Assembly: GCA_944327225.1 (NCBI GenBank)
Contig: CALVGZ010000001.1
Location: 1-64,000, forward strand
From: Candidatus Gastranaerophilales bacterium
GTDB taxonomy: Bacteria; Cyanobacteriota; Vampirovibrionia; Gastranaerophilales; Gastranaerophilaceae
Reading direction: 5' to 3'
Length of the DNA: 64,000 nucleotides
A program made the translations under genes and the position numbers. Shown here in pieces: positions 35,450 to 44,020 of this stretch. The notes under the pieces were generated by a model. The model was not told where the DNA came from. It searched no databases and saw nothing but the letters and a program-made list of their open reading frames with translations. Each line of letters opens with the position of its first letter. Positions within the stretch are counted from its first letter, which is position 1.

Positions 35450-35473
35450 AAATTTGTAAGACCTTACAAATTT
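35450..35473. repeat. Perfect 10-bp inverted repeat upstream of the phage block
   Basis: AAATTTGTAA and TTACAAATTT are separated by four bases. There is no T-run after it, so it is not a standard terminator; it could be an operator controlling the phage operon or a boundary relic. Confidence 0.4.
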
Positions 35474-35602
35474 TGAGCTAAATCAGAGAAATTTTTAAAA
35501 ATATATGTTATCTTTAAAAAAGATTTTCGGACAATTCAAATTTGTATCATCCCTAAATTTTGGATAGAGAAACGAGGCTGACGAAAATAAGGAGGGAAAA
35601 CT

Positions 35603-35986
35603 GTGCGTCATTGCAACAGTGTGTTTGGTGCGTCTGATATTTGGTTTCTTTTAGACGACGATAAACGAGTAAATAAAAAATTGTATTTGGCAAATTGTCC
35701 TATTTGCGGGAAAAAAATTGCACTTTATTCTTATTGTGATGCTGATAAAAAGAATTACTTTGAACAATATTTTTATTCAGGAGGTGTATCCAGAATAAAA
35801 GATAAATTAAAAAAAGATGTTGTATCAACTATGTTAGGTTTTCGTGATAAATATAAAATGCCTTCAGGATTTAAATATGGTTTAAATAAGGAAATAAAAA
35901 AAGATGGAAAAATCGTAGGAGTAAAGCAATATGCATGTGACTTTTACGGTAATAAAATTTTAATCAAGAAAATGGAAGATGGATGA
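35603..35986 (+). CDS. Phage protein with zinc-binding Cys motif, function unknown
   Basis: The 127-residue protein starts at GTG 35603 with a strong AAGGAGG seven bases upstream. It has C32-x2-C35 (CPICGKKI) with C45, and a further Cys near residue 112, which could hold one zinc ion. It heads the phage operon and overlaps the small terminase gene by 8 bases. No known family is recognised. Confidence 0.65.
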   Translation: MRHCNSVFGASDIWFLLDDDKRVNKKLYLANCPICGKKIALYSYCDADKKNYFEQYFYSGGVSRIKDKLKKDVVSTMLGFRDKYKMPSGFKYGLNKEIKKDGKIVGVKQYACDFYGNKILIKKMEDG

Positions 35987-36293
35987 AAAGCAATCTATAA
36001 CTCCAAATAATTCAAAAGAATTTTTTAACAAAGTTCAAAAAAACAAAAATGAGTTTTCTGCTCAAGAAGCACTAGAAAAATTTAATGAATTGAAAGAAAT
36101 TGCCCTAAATTGTCTGGATAAAAACGGTAATCCTAATATTTCAGCAGCACTTCGTGCTGTTGAAAATATGGCTAAAATAGCAGGTTTATATAAACATAAT
36201 GGATTTGAAACAAGAGTAGTTGCTAAAATGGGTGAAATTAAAATTGATGGCGAGCAATTAAAATTAAATATCGGAGAAGATTTTATAGGATAA
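35979..36293 (+). CDS. Probable terminase small subunit
   Basis: The 104-residue helical protein lies directly before the large terminase. The stretch NPNISAALRAVENMAKIAGLYK resembles the helical oligomerisation core of small terminases, which recognise the packaging site on phage DNA. Sequence identity in this family is low, so synteny carries much of the call. Confidence 0.65.
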   Translation: MDEKQSITPNNSKEFFNKVQKNKNEFSAQEALEKFNELKEIALNCLDKNGNPNISAALRAVENMAKIAGLYKHNGFETRVVAKMGEIKIDGEQLKLNIGEDFIG

Positions 36294-36294
36294 A

Positions 36295-37617
36295 ATGAAG
36301 AACTGTATTTTACCTGAAATTTTAAACATTCCTCCGAAGTTGTATCCCTTTATTTTTAAATTTAATAATTATTCTTATTTTTTACTTGAAGGTGGAAGAG
36401 CATCCGGCAAAACCCAAAGTGTAGCGAGATTTTTATTGTATATAATGGAAAATCGTCATGTCAGGGTTTGCTGCGGTCGAGAAATACAAAATTCGATTAA
36501 TGAATCGGTTAAGGCTGTTTTTTTAGATTTAATCGAGCAGTATAATTTATCTTATGATATAAAAAGAGATTCTCTGACTCATAAAAAAACAGCGTCAAGA
36601 TTATTTTTTAAAGGATTTAGGGAACAAGGTAAAGTCAATATAAAAGGCTTAGAGGGGATAGATATACTTTGGATTGATGAGGCTCAATCAATTGCTAAAT
36701 CTACCCTGGATGTTATTATTCCGACTATTAGAAAAAAGAATTCCGTAGTTATTTTTACAATGAATAGATATACGCGGTTTGATGCAGTATATAATTTTTG
36801 TGCAAAAAGATCCGATTGCTTGCATATAAATGTATGTTATTTTGATAATCCTTATGTTGATGAAAAAATTAAAAAAGAAGCCCAAATTTCAAAAGAAACC
36901 AATATATTGGACTATAATCATATTTGGCTTGGGTATCCAATGACTAATAATAATGAATTTTTATTAAGTTCTGATTCAATTGATAAATCTATAAATCTTG
37001 AATTTGAAATAGATAGTTCCTATTTTTATAATTCGGTTATGAGCGTCGATTTATCGGCTTCTGGTGCTGATTTATGCGTTGCAAAATTGTTTGTTCAGCA
37101 AAATGAATGTGTTTGGTTGGAGAAATTTACAAAAAGCTGGTCAGAATCAGATACCGATATTACTAGAGGAAAAATTATAAGCTTATATTCGGAGTGGTCA
37201 CCAAAACTTTTAATAATTGATGCAGATGGATTGGGCTATCCGATTTGGATTAGTATACAAAAAATGATTAATTCTGCAATAGGTTTTAGGGGTGCTAAAA
37301 AGCCCCTTTCAAAATTTGCATTGAATGCCAGAGCTGATGGCTACTTGGCTCTTAAGGATTATTTGGATAAAGGATATTTAAAGTTAACTGACAAAAATGC
37401 AGTAAGGCAACTGGAGTATATAAAAAAAATTTATAAACCAAACGGTCTGATTGCTATACAGGATAAAAAAGAAATAAGAAAATTTCACAATGAAAGTCCT
37501 GATTTTGCAGACTGTGCGATGATGGCATTATATGCAATAAATTACTGCACAAAAACGCTTATATTGGAAAATTCATTTGATTCATTTGTTGAAAGCGAGT
37601 TTGAACCATTTGAATAA
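36295..37617 (+). CDS. Phage terminase large subunit
   Basis: The 440-residue packaging motor has an ATPase domain with Walker A GGRASGKT (33-40) and Walker B ILWIDEAQ (D128, E129), and a C-terminal RNase H-like nuclease with acidic residues D252 (MSVDLSASG), D309/D311 (LLIIDADG) and D403/D406 (SPDFADC). The layout fits the PBSX/Terminase_3 family. It fills the capsid with DNA and cuts it. All catalytic residues are present, so it appears functional. Its ATG lies one base after the small-subunit stop. Confidence 0.93.
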   Translation: MKNCILPEILNIPPKLYPFIFKFNNYSYFLLEGGRASGKTQSVARFLLYIMENRHVRVCCGREIQNSINESVKAVFLDLIEQYNLSYDIKRDSLTHKKTASRLFFKGFREQGKVNIKGLEGIDILWIDEAQSIAKSTLDVIIPTIRKKNSVVIFTMNRYTRFDAVYNFCAKRSDCLHINVCYFDNPYVDEKIKKEAQISKETNILDYNHIWLGYPMTNNNEFLLSSDSIDKSINLEFEIDSSYFYNSVMSVDLSASGADLCVAKLFVQQNECVWLEKFTKSWSESDTDITRGKIISLYSEWSPKLLIIDADGLGYPIWISIQKMINSAIGFRGAKKPLSKFALNARADGYLALKDYLDKGYLKLTDKNAVRQLEYIKKIYKPNGLIAIQDKKEIRKFHNESPDFADCAMMALYAINYCTKTLILENSFDSFVESEFEPFE

Positions 37618-37638
37618 CAAAATTAGAAAGGAAAAAAT

Positions 37639-37833
37639 ATGTGTTTTATTAAGTCTTCTACTAAACCTGTTGTTATACAGCAGGAGCCTGTTGAAAGAAA
37701 GCAAGCAAATGCACAAACAACAAAATCTACTCAAGATGAAAGATTTAGGGGTTATGAACAAAATGTTAAAACTTCTTCTATTGGTCTTACTGATGACGCT
37801 AACGTTGAGAAAAAAACACTTTTAGGAGAATAA
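37639..37833 (+). CDS. Small phage protein between terminase and portal
   Basis: The 64-residue protein has a polar, Gln/Lys-rich middle and the C-terminal pattern NVKTSSIGLTDDANVEKKTL. Short proteins with a comparable ending are common next to portal genes in podoviruses; their role is unknown. It has an AAAGGA ribosome site and sits three bases before the portal gene. Confidence 0.6.
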   Translation: MCFIKSSTKPVVIQQEPVERKQANAQTTKSTQDERFRGYEQNVKTSSIGLTDDANVEKKTLLGE

Positions 37834-37836
37834 AAA

Positions 37837-39471
37837 ATGGATTTTTATACTGTCGAGTATTTTCAAAAAAGAAAAAAGGAAATGGAAGATGTTTTTAATA
37901 ACATTAAACCAGATTTGCAAGAACTTGCGGATTATTTTTCGCCAAGGAGCGTTCAATTTATTGCAAGGAATGTAAGAAAACCTATAGTAAGAAACAAAAA
38001 AATTATAGATTCTACTCCTTTGATTGCATTAAGGAATTTTTCTTCCGGTATTATGTCCGGTGCAACCAGTCCTTGTTACAGATGGTTTAAAACTTCATTC
38101 TCAAACGCAGATGTAAATAATGATTATTATTTAAAGAAGTGGTGTGCAAGACAAGAAGAATTAACAAGACAAATTTTGTACAGTTCAAATTTTTATCAAT
38201 GTCTGCCCGAAGTATATAAGCAACTTGGTATTTTTGGTTTTAGTGCTGTTTCATTGGAGTCGGATTATGATACAATAGTCAATTTTAAAGTTCTTCCTAT
38301 AGGTTCTTATTATTATGCTAAAAATTCACGCGGAAAAGTTGATTGTTTTTGTAGAGTTTATATGGAAACAGCTAAAAATATTGTTCAAAAATTCGGGAAA
38401 AACTGTCCGTCAGAAATTTTGGAAGCATCAGTAAATAATCCTTTAAAACTTTACGAATTAATACATTTTGTTGAAGAAAATCAATTTTATAAAAAGAGAC
38501 ACCTTTCGTCCAGATTTTCAAAGTATGTTTCTGTTGTGATTTTATCAAATAAGAACGAGTTTTTATCAATTAAAGGATTTGATAAGTTTCCGTTTGTTGT
38601 TTTTGAAAGTGCATTTTCTTCTGATGTTGATTATCCTCAAGATTCTCCGGGAATAAACGCCTTAGCGGACGTTAAACAATTAATGACAATGGTAAAAGAG
38701 TATGCTAAAGCCGTCAAAAAGATTGTTTGTCCGACGTATAAAGGACCTGCTACTTTGAAAAATAAGAAATTAGCTGATGTTCCGGGTGCATATATAGAGG
38801 AAGACGAAAATGGCAGAGGTATCAGTCCCGTTTATGAAGTTAATCCGAGAGTACTTGAACTCAAACAAGAAAAAGATGAATTAAAACAAGCGATAAAAGA
38901 GCATTTTTATAATGATTTGTTTGCTATGATATTGACAACTGCGGAACGTGGCAGGACAGCGACTGAAGTAAATGAGCTAAAAGAAGAAAAAATGGTGCTT
39001 TTATCACCTTTATTGGAGCAAATTCATTGTGCTTTAAGGCAAATTTTAAATTGGATATATAAAGAAGAAATACGAGTAGGTATATTAGAACCTCTTAAAT
39101 CGAAGTATCAGAATTGCAGGTTTGAAATAGAGTTTGTATCTAGTCTTGCTCAAGCTCAAAAAGTTTCAAATATTTCAAGTATGGAAAGATTTACGACATT
39201 TGTTTCTAATATTGCCAATGCTATTGATCCGATTTTAAAATCTAAACTTAACGGTGAAAAAATTATTGAAGATTATGCCAATTATGCAAATATAGACCCA
39301 ACTCAAATTGTACCATCGGAAGAAATTGAAAAAATAAAAGCTCAAAATGCTACAAACCAAAGTCTTCAAATGCAATTGGAAGCTATGAAACAAGGCAGTC
39401 AAATAATACAAAATATGGGTGGAGTAGATTCGCATGGGGCTGATTTATTGTCTCGTTTTGGAATTATATAG
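37837..39471 (+). CDS. Podovirus portal (head-to-tail connector) protein
   Basis: The 544-residue protein matches the podovirus head-to-tail connecting protein family (PF12236 type): early LQELADYFSPRSVQF, IDSTPLIALRNFSSGIMSG, and later TAERGRTATEVNELKEEKM followed by LLSPLLEQIHCALRQIL. It forms the 12-fold ring at one capsid vertex through which DNA passes. Length is normal for the family. The C-terminus is a Gln/Met-rich helix. Confidence 0.92.
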   Translation: MDFYTVEYFQKRKKEMEDVFNNIKPDLQELADYFSPRSVQFIARNVRKPIVRNKKIIDSTPLIALRNFSSGIMSGATSPCYRWFKTSFSNADVNNDYYLKKWCARQEELTRQILYSSNFYQCLPEVYKQLGIFGFSAVSLESDYDTIVNFKVLPIGSYYYAKNSRGKVDCFCRVYMETAKNIVQKFGKNCPSEILEASVNNPLKLYELIHFVEENQFYKKRHLSSRFSKYVSVVILSNKNEFLSIKGFDKFPFVVFESAFSSDVDYPQDSPGINALADVKQLMTMVKEYAKAVKKIVCPTYKGPATLKNKKLADVPGAYIEEDENGRGISPVYEVNPRVLELKQEKDELKQAIKEHFYNDLFAMILTTAERGRTATEVNELKEEKMVLLSPLLEQIHCALRQILNWIYKEEIRVGILEPLKSKYQNCRFEIEFVSSLAQAQKVSNISSMERFTTFVSNIANAIDPILKSKLNGEKIIEDYANYANIDPTQIVPSEEIEKIKAQNATNQSLQMQLEAMKQGSQIIQNMGGVDSHGADLLSRFGII

Positions 39472-39482
39472 GAGATTAAAAA

Positions 39483-40403
39483 TTGAATAATGTAAAATTA
39501 TTGGCAGGCATTTCATACATCGAATTTATAAATAACGTTGATAATTTAATTAATGAGCTTTTGTATTCTCCTGATGGTGGATATACAGCTTTGTTTTCAA
39601 AGAATGCGGTGATTTCTGCTCAAAGTATTGTAGATAAATTTGATCACGAGACTGAAAAGTTAAAGAAACAAATAGATTTTCCCGATTCTGATAAAGTTAT
39701 TGAAGAAAAAAGAAAAGATTTAATTAAACAAATTAAAAAGCACTATGATATTCAGTCTCTTGCTTGGGCAGATGAAGTTTATCAAAATATGCTGGATAAT
39801 TGTTTTTTGCAAGCTACCATATTTAAAAATGATAAAGAGGTAAGAGATAAAATTTATGCAAAAATAATTTCAGGCGTTTCGTGGATAGCTAATGTTCGAA
39901 AATTAAATGATGAGACTTTAAATAAGCTTATTAAATTTAATTTAAATAAATTTTATCAGGCACTTAATTCAAATGATAAAGATTACATTCCCAAGTCGGA
40001 TACTGATAAATCAGATGTAGATTTGTTTATTGAATTTAGGGATTTAATTTTAAAAGATAAGGATAAATTTATTATCCTTGATTTTAACTCGTTAAATGAT
40101 AAGTTAAGCGTTGATGATATTAATTATTTCAATCGTTTAAAAAGGGATTTACAAACATATAAAATTAATACGGTGAAAGATGATATTTTGCTTGTTAATA
40201 GTGCTATTGACGTTTTAAAAATTAAAAACAATACTGAAAAATATAACTTTGTAAAACTGGTTGAAAATGATTTTAGTTCTCAACTTGAAAATTTGGATGA
40301 AAACAAAAAAATCGATCTTGTGAAAAGAAGAATGAAGTTATTTAAAAATTCTTTGCACAACGATAATATTTCAGAATATTTTAAAAGTAAAATTATTTCT
40401 TAG
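39483..40403 (+). CDS. Unknown phage-block protein
   Basis: The 306-residue protein is highly charged and helical (many K, D, N and I), with no motif I recognise. The start is TTG at 39483 with GGAGA seven bases upstream; no in-frame ATG exists for the first ~100 residues. It stands where phages of this type often carry a virion accessory gene, between portal and scaffold. Its end overlaps the convergent minus-strand gene by 11 bases. Confidence 0.6.
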   Translation: MNNVKLLAGISYIEFINNVDNLINELLYSPDGGYTALFSKNAVISAQSIVDKFDHETEKLKKQIDFPDSDKVIEEKRKDLIKQIKKHYDIQSLAWADEVYQNMLDNCFLQATIFKNDKEVRDKIYAKIISGVSWIANVRKLNDETLNKLIKFNLNKFYQALNSNDKDYIPKSDTDKSDVDLFIEFRDLILKDKDKFIILDFNSLNDKLSVDDINYFNRLKRDLQTYKINTVKDDILLVNSAIDVLKIKNNTEKYNFVKLVENDFSSQLENLDENKKIDLVKRRMKLFKNSLHNDNISEYFKSKIIS

Positions 40404-40818
40404 AATGAGTTATTGAACAATATTCGGGATTTGCCAGATACTTCTGAAAGACTTCTCCGTTTGTTGTCATCTTAGCTTCAAAAATAGGGTTTTTTGCCAA
40501 TTGTTTTTTAAATATTTCACTATATTTTTCCATTGATTTTGACATGAAAGGAAGTTGTCCTTCATTAAAATTACAAGTCAGCATTTGATATTCTTTGCCT
40601 TGGTATATTTTTTCTTTGTATACACATTTCCCGTTTTTTGTTTTTTCCAGGGTTACAAGAATGTTAAAAACTTCATTGTTTCTTTCAATGCTGCCCGTTT
40701 GTGAAAAGTTTTCGCATGTTAAAAGTGCTTTGGAAAATTTTGTTTGCATTGCATACACTGAGCAAATTCCAAGTGTTGTGCATATTATAGAAATAATAAA
40801 AAACAATGTTTTTTTCAT
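40393..40818 (-). CDS. Secreted small protein on the opposite strand (moron candidate)
   Basis: The 141-residue protein has a clear signal peptide (residues 1-23, ending SVYA) and a mature part with four or more Cys likely forming disulfides, so it should act in the periplasm or outside. It is the only minus-strand gene in the virion block and has its own ribosome site (GGGGAG) and a TACAAT -10 box at 40850-40845. Such inserted, independently expressed genes are called morons and often alter the host. No family is recognised. Confidence 0.65.
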   Translation of the reverse strand: MKKTLFFIISIICTTLGICSVYAMQTKFSKALLTCENFSQTGSIERNNEVFNILVTLEKTKNGKCVYKEKIYQGKEYQMLTCNFNEGQLPFMSKSMEKYSEIFKKQLAKNPIFEAKMTTNGEVFQKYLANPEYCSITHSKK

Positions 40819-40870
40819 ATTTATTTAACTCCCCTTCTATCTACATTGTATCACAAAAGAAAGGATAAAA

Positions 40871-41422
40871 ATGCAAGAACAAATTAAAAATTCCCTTTAT
40901 CTAAATGATGAAGGCGAGGACTTATTTGGAGTTCCCGAACAATATGACTGTTCGAAATTTCAGAATTTAGACGGATTTTGTTTGGATGATGAATTGATGA
41001 AACAGTTTATACCGATAGCAAAAAAACTTAACTTGTCTCAACGTTCTGTTGAGATGTTGTTTGAAATAGCTCTCAATATGGTAAAAAAACAAACATTGCA
41101 ATATGAGCGTGATAAAGAATTTACTAAGCAAACTATGCTTGAGGGTTATTATAAGAAATTTTGTGAGGATTGTGAACTTCCTAATCCAAATACTCCAAAA
41201 GTTTCAGAGTATATGAGAGTAGCAGACACTGCGTATAATGAGTTTGCCTCTGCCGAATTAAAAGAAGCATTTAAGGAAACGGGGCTTAATTATCATCCTG
41301 AATTAATAAAAATGTTTTATAAAATCGGAGAATTGGCTCAAGAAGATAATCTTTCGCACTATGGTAAACCTGCTTTTGAGGAGTTAACTCCTGCACAAAT
41401 TTTATACGGAAAAAATGACTAA
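40871..41422 (+). CDS. Probable capsid scaffolding protein
   Basis: The 183-residue protein carries the pattern LDDELMKQFIPIAKKLNLSQRSVEML and later HPELIKMFYKIGELAQEDN, both typical of scaffolding proteins of podoviruses placed just before the major capsid gene. It should guide procapsid assembly and then leave. It sits 12 bases before the capsid gene and reads like a normal-length member. Confidence 0.78.
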   Translation: MQEQIKNSLYLNDEGEDLFGVPEQYDCSKFQNLDGFCLDDELMKQFIPIAKKLNLSQRSVEMLFEIALNMVKKQTLQYERDKEFTKQTMLEGYYKKFCEDCELPNPNTPKVSEYMRVADTAYNEFASAELKEAFKETGLNYHPELIKMFYKIGELAQEDNLSHYGKPAFEELTPAQILYGKND

Positions 41423-41434
41423 TAAGGAGGAAAA

Positions 41435-42430
41435 ATGTCAGTCGTTGGAAATACTTATTTAACTTTAAAAGACAAATTTGCCCAAAAGGAAAACGGCAGA
41501 ATTGCAACTACTATTATTGACTTGTTATCACAGTCAAATGTAATTTTAGAGGATGCTGTTGTAAGAGAGTGCAATGAAGGTTCAACTCATAAAACAACAG
41601 TCAGAAATGGTCTTCCCGAAGTAGAATTTAGAAAATTTTATCAGGGAGTCGCGTCTTCTAAGGGTGAATATACACAAATAACTGATACTACAGGTATGTT
41701 AGAAGTATATTCTCAAGTTGATAAGTCACTTGCTGATTTAGAAGGCGATACTCAACAATTTAGGATGAATGAAGCACAAGCGTTTTTAGAATCCATGAAT
41801 AATACAGTTCAAGAAAATATATTTTATGGTTCTAAAGCTACCAATCCTGCGGGTTTTGATGGACTTGCGGTTAGATATAATAAAATATCTTCCGATCCTG
41901 CTTCAATTGGCTATAGAGTTTTAGACGCAGGTGGTACAGGAAATACGAATACATCTATTTGGTTTGTAACCTGGGGTGATTTACATACTCATTTATTATA
42001 TCCGAAAGGTTCTCAAATGGGACTTGTTCATACGGATAAAGGTGCTCAAACAGCTACGGATGCTAATGGAAACATGTTTGAAGTATACAGAGACCATTTT
42101 AAATGGGATATAGGAATGACCGTAAGAGATTTCCGTTCAACTGCTCGTATAGCAAATATTGATGTTGAAGACCTTTCGGGTAATGACGCAGCTGATTTAA
42201 TTAAATTAATGATTACTGCTTATCACAGGATTAAACGTTTTGCAAAAACCGGTCAAACCGTTATTTATTGTAATGAAACAGTAGAAACATATTTACATTT
42301 CCAGGCAATAAATAAAAATAATGTAAAACTTTCAATTGATGAATTTGCAGGACGTCCGATTGTTTCATTCCTTGGAATTCCCATAAAATGTGTAGATCAA
42401 ATTAAGAATAGTGAAAAGGCTGTTTCATAA
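41435..42430 (+). CDS. Major capsid protein, GP7 (epsilon15-like) family
   Basis: The 331-residue protein fits the GP7 family of major capsid proteins named from phage epsilon15 (HK97 fold). Segments supporting this are FRKFYQGVASSKGEYTQI, ENIFYGSKATNPAGFDGLA, GSQMGLVHTDKG and a final FAGRPIVSFLGIPIKCVDQI. The ribosome site AGGAGG is optimal, as expected for the most abundant virion protein. It forms the icosahedral shell with the cement protein encoded next. Confidence 0.88.
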   Translation: MSVVGNTYLTLKDKFAQKENGRIATTIIDLLSQSNVILEDAVVRECNEGSTHKTTVRNGLPEVEFRKFYQGVASSKGEYTQITDTTGMLEVYSQVDKSLADLEGDTQQFRMNEAQAFLESMNNTVQENIFYGSKATNPAGFDGLAVRYNKISSDPASIGYRVLDAGGTGNTNTSIWFVTWGDLHTHLLYPKGSQMGLVHTDKGAQTATDANGNMFEVYRDHFKWDIGMTVRDFRSTARIANIDVEDLSGNDAADLIKLMITAYHRIKRFAKTGQTVIYCNETVETYLHFQAINKNNVKLSIDEFAGRPIVSFLGIPIKCVDQIKNSEKAVS

Positions 42431-42445
42431 AATTTAGGAGGAAAA

Positions 42446-42838
42446 ATGTTATTAGATGCTCAAAATTTATTCTCTGATGCTCAAGCTATTACATCAGGAA
42501 CTATTTATTCTACAAATACCGTAAGATTTGGAAAAAACGATATTTCTTTTGTACCGATTATAATACAAGCAGTTAGTGATTTTACAAATTTAACCAGTTT
42601 AAACGTTAAGATTCAAACTTCTGAAACTTCAGATTTTAGTTCTTCTTCTGATTTAGCCGAGTCTACAATGGTTTTGGCTGACCTTAAAGCAGGCAAGAAA
42701 TTCCCTATTTCATATTTACCTAAAGGTAATAAAGGATATATAAGGCTTGCCTATGTCGTTACTGGAACTGCGGAAACAACCGGAAAAATAACTGCAGGCG
42801 TTGTTGCTTCTGATGAATTAAGCTATCACGAAATGTAG
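42446..42838 (+). CDS. Bbp16-like capsid cement/decoration protein
   Basis: The 130-residue protein resembles Bbp16 of Bordetella phage BPP-1 and the epsilon15 gp10 staple: the start LLDAQNLFSDAQAIT, the central IQTSETSDFSSSSDL, and GKKFPISYLPKGNKGYIRLAY. These jelly-roll proteins clamp neighbouring capsid hexamers. It directly follows the capsid gene with its own AGGAGG and is followed by a terminator. Confidence 0.82.
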   Translation: MLLDAQNLFSDAQAITSGTIYSTNTVRFGKNDISFVPIIIQAVSDFTNLTSLNVKIQTSETSDFSSSSDLAESTMVLADLKAGKKFPISYLPKGNKGYIRLAYVVTGTAETTGKITAGVVASDELSYHEM

Positions 42839-42852
42839 TCTGGTTTTATCTT

Positions 42853-42877
42853 GTGGGCTTTTATAGCCCACTTTTTT
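42853..42877 (+). terminator. Strong terminator after capsid and cement genes
   Basis: Perfect 7-bp stem GTGGGCT/AGCCCAC with a 5-base loop and six T residues. It lies inside the phage late operon and should lower transcription of the downstream tail genes relative to the capsid genes, as the T7 terminator after gene 10 does. Confidence 0.9.
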
Positions 42878-42894
42878 AATGGAAAGGAAATTAT

Positions 42895-43428
42895 ATGTGT
42901 ACACCTACTGATGCAATAAAATCTGTTGGTCAAACGCTTAAATTTGTTTCTAATATCTTTACTCCAATAAATACGGTTGTTTCTGTTGCTAATGATGCTA
43001 AATATAAAACTCAAGTTGCTATAAATAATGCAAAAAGTGCTGAAAATGAGGCAATGAGATTACAACAATTGGGAATTGAGGAATCTCGCAGAGAAAAAAT
43101 AATTGGAATTCAAAATGCAAATAAATTGTTAGCACAAAATGCAGCCGGCGGTATGGATATTTCTTCTGGCACAAATTCTTACGCTTATCAGGATGTAATT
43201 GATTCTGCTTATTCCGATGCTCAAAATACCTTGAATGACTATGAATATCAAGCACAAAGCTATTTTAATCAAGCAAACGATTATATTAGTGACGCTAATT
43301 ACGATATTGCTAGTACTAATAATTACTTATTAAACTATGCTGTTACGGGTTTGGGTAATGCTGGATTAGCTACAAAAGAGTGGTTTATACAAAAAGATAA
43401 AGAAAGAGACGAAAGGTTGACCGTATGA
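42895..43428 (+). CDS. Internal virion protein (T7 gp14-like position)
   Basis: The 177-residue protein has a weakly hydrophobic N-terminus (residues 12-35), then an A/N/Q/E-rich long helix (43-75), a short GMDISSGTN turn, and more helix. This architecture and place just before tail tubular protein A are those of the small internal core proteins that leave the virion to form the DNA channel in podoviruses. Identity is low; the call rests on architecture and synteny. Confidence 0.65.
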   Translation: MCTPTDAIKSVGQTLKFVSNIFTPINTVVSVANDAKYKTQVAINNAKSAENEAMRLQQLGIEESRREKIIGIQNANKLLAQNAAGGMDISSGTNSYAYQDVIDSAYSDAQNTLNDYEYQAQSYFNQANDYISDANYDIASTNNYLLNYAVTGLGNAGLATKEWFIQKDKERDERLTV

Positions 43429-44018
43429 CGTATTCAAAAGCTCAAATTTTTAATATTACTCTTAATATTTTAGGTGTATCAATGCCACTTGAAAATGCGA
43501 ACTCTAATGATAATCGTGCTATTTTATTAAATAATTATTATTTTTTGGCTCGGGACTATGTTCTGAAGGATTTTGATTGGAATTTTGCCAGTACTTTTAA
43601 AGAACTTTCCTTGGTACAAAATTTTGATTTAATTTTTGGATATAAATATTGTTATGATTACCCTAATGATTGCATTTGTGCAAGAGATGTATTTGAAAAG
43701 GGTGACTATAGAATACAAAAATATACGGTGGCTTCACTTGAAAATGGCGATAGAGCAATTTTTACAAACGTTGAACATGCTGTTTTGAGGTATACAAGAC
43801 GTATTGATAAAGAAATTTATTTTGGATGTGAATTTTCAATGGCACTTGCTCATTATCTTGCCGCGCTTACATCAAATGTATTGACCGGAAGCACTCAAAA
43901 AGGTGAGGCTGCCTATCAAAAGTATCGAGCAATATTGAAGCGTGCGAAAGTTTTAAATGCCGAAGAAGGCATTAATGACGTTTATGATGAAAATACATAC
44001 ATAGATGCTAGGAGTTGA
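43425..44018 (+). CDS. Tail tubular protein A-like (gp11-like adaptor)
   Basis: The 197-residue protein begins with FNITLNILGV and has DWNFASTFKELSL, DYPNDCICARDVF and a C-terminal helical EFSMALAHYLAALTSNVLTGS...A...Y...L..AK stretch, all typical of podovirus tail tubular A proteins that join the portal to the tail nozzle. It overlaps the preceding gene by 4 bases (ATGA). Confidence 0.85.
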   Translation: MTYSKAQIFNITLNILGVSMPLENANSNDNRAILLNNYYFLARDYVLKDFDWNFASTFKELSLVQNFDLIFGYKYCYDYPNDCICARDVFEKGDYRIQKYTVASLENGDRAIFTNVEHAVLRYTRRIDKEIYFGCEFSMALAHYLAALTSNVLTGSTQKGEAAYQKYRAILKRAKVLNAEEGINDVYDENTYIDARS

Positions 44019-44020
44019 TT

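Noticed and set aside
35302-35603. tRNA-His as the attachment site of the phage block
   Set aside because: The tRNA's 5' end, not its 3' end, faces the block, and I find no repeat of any part of the tRNA at the right boundary near 49170-49460. There is also no integrase.
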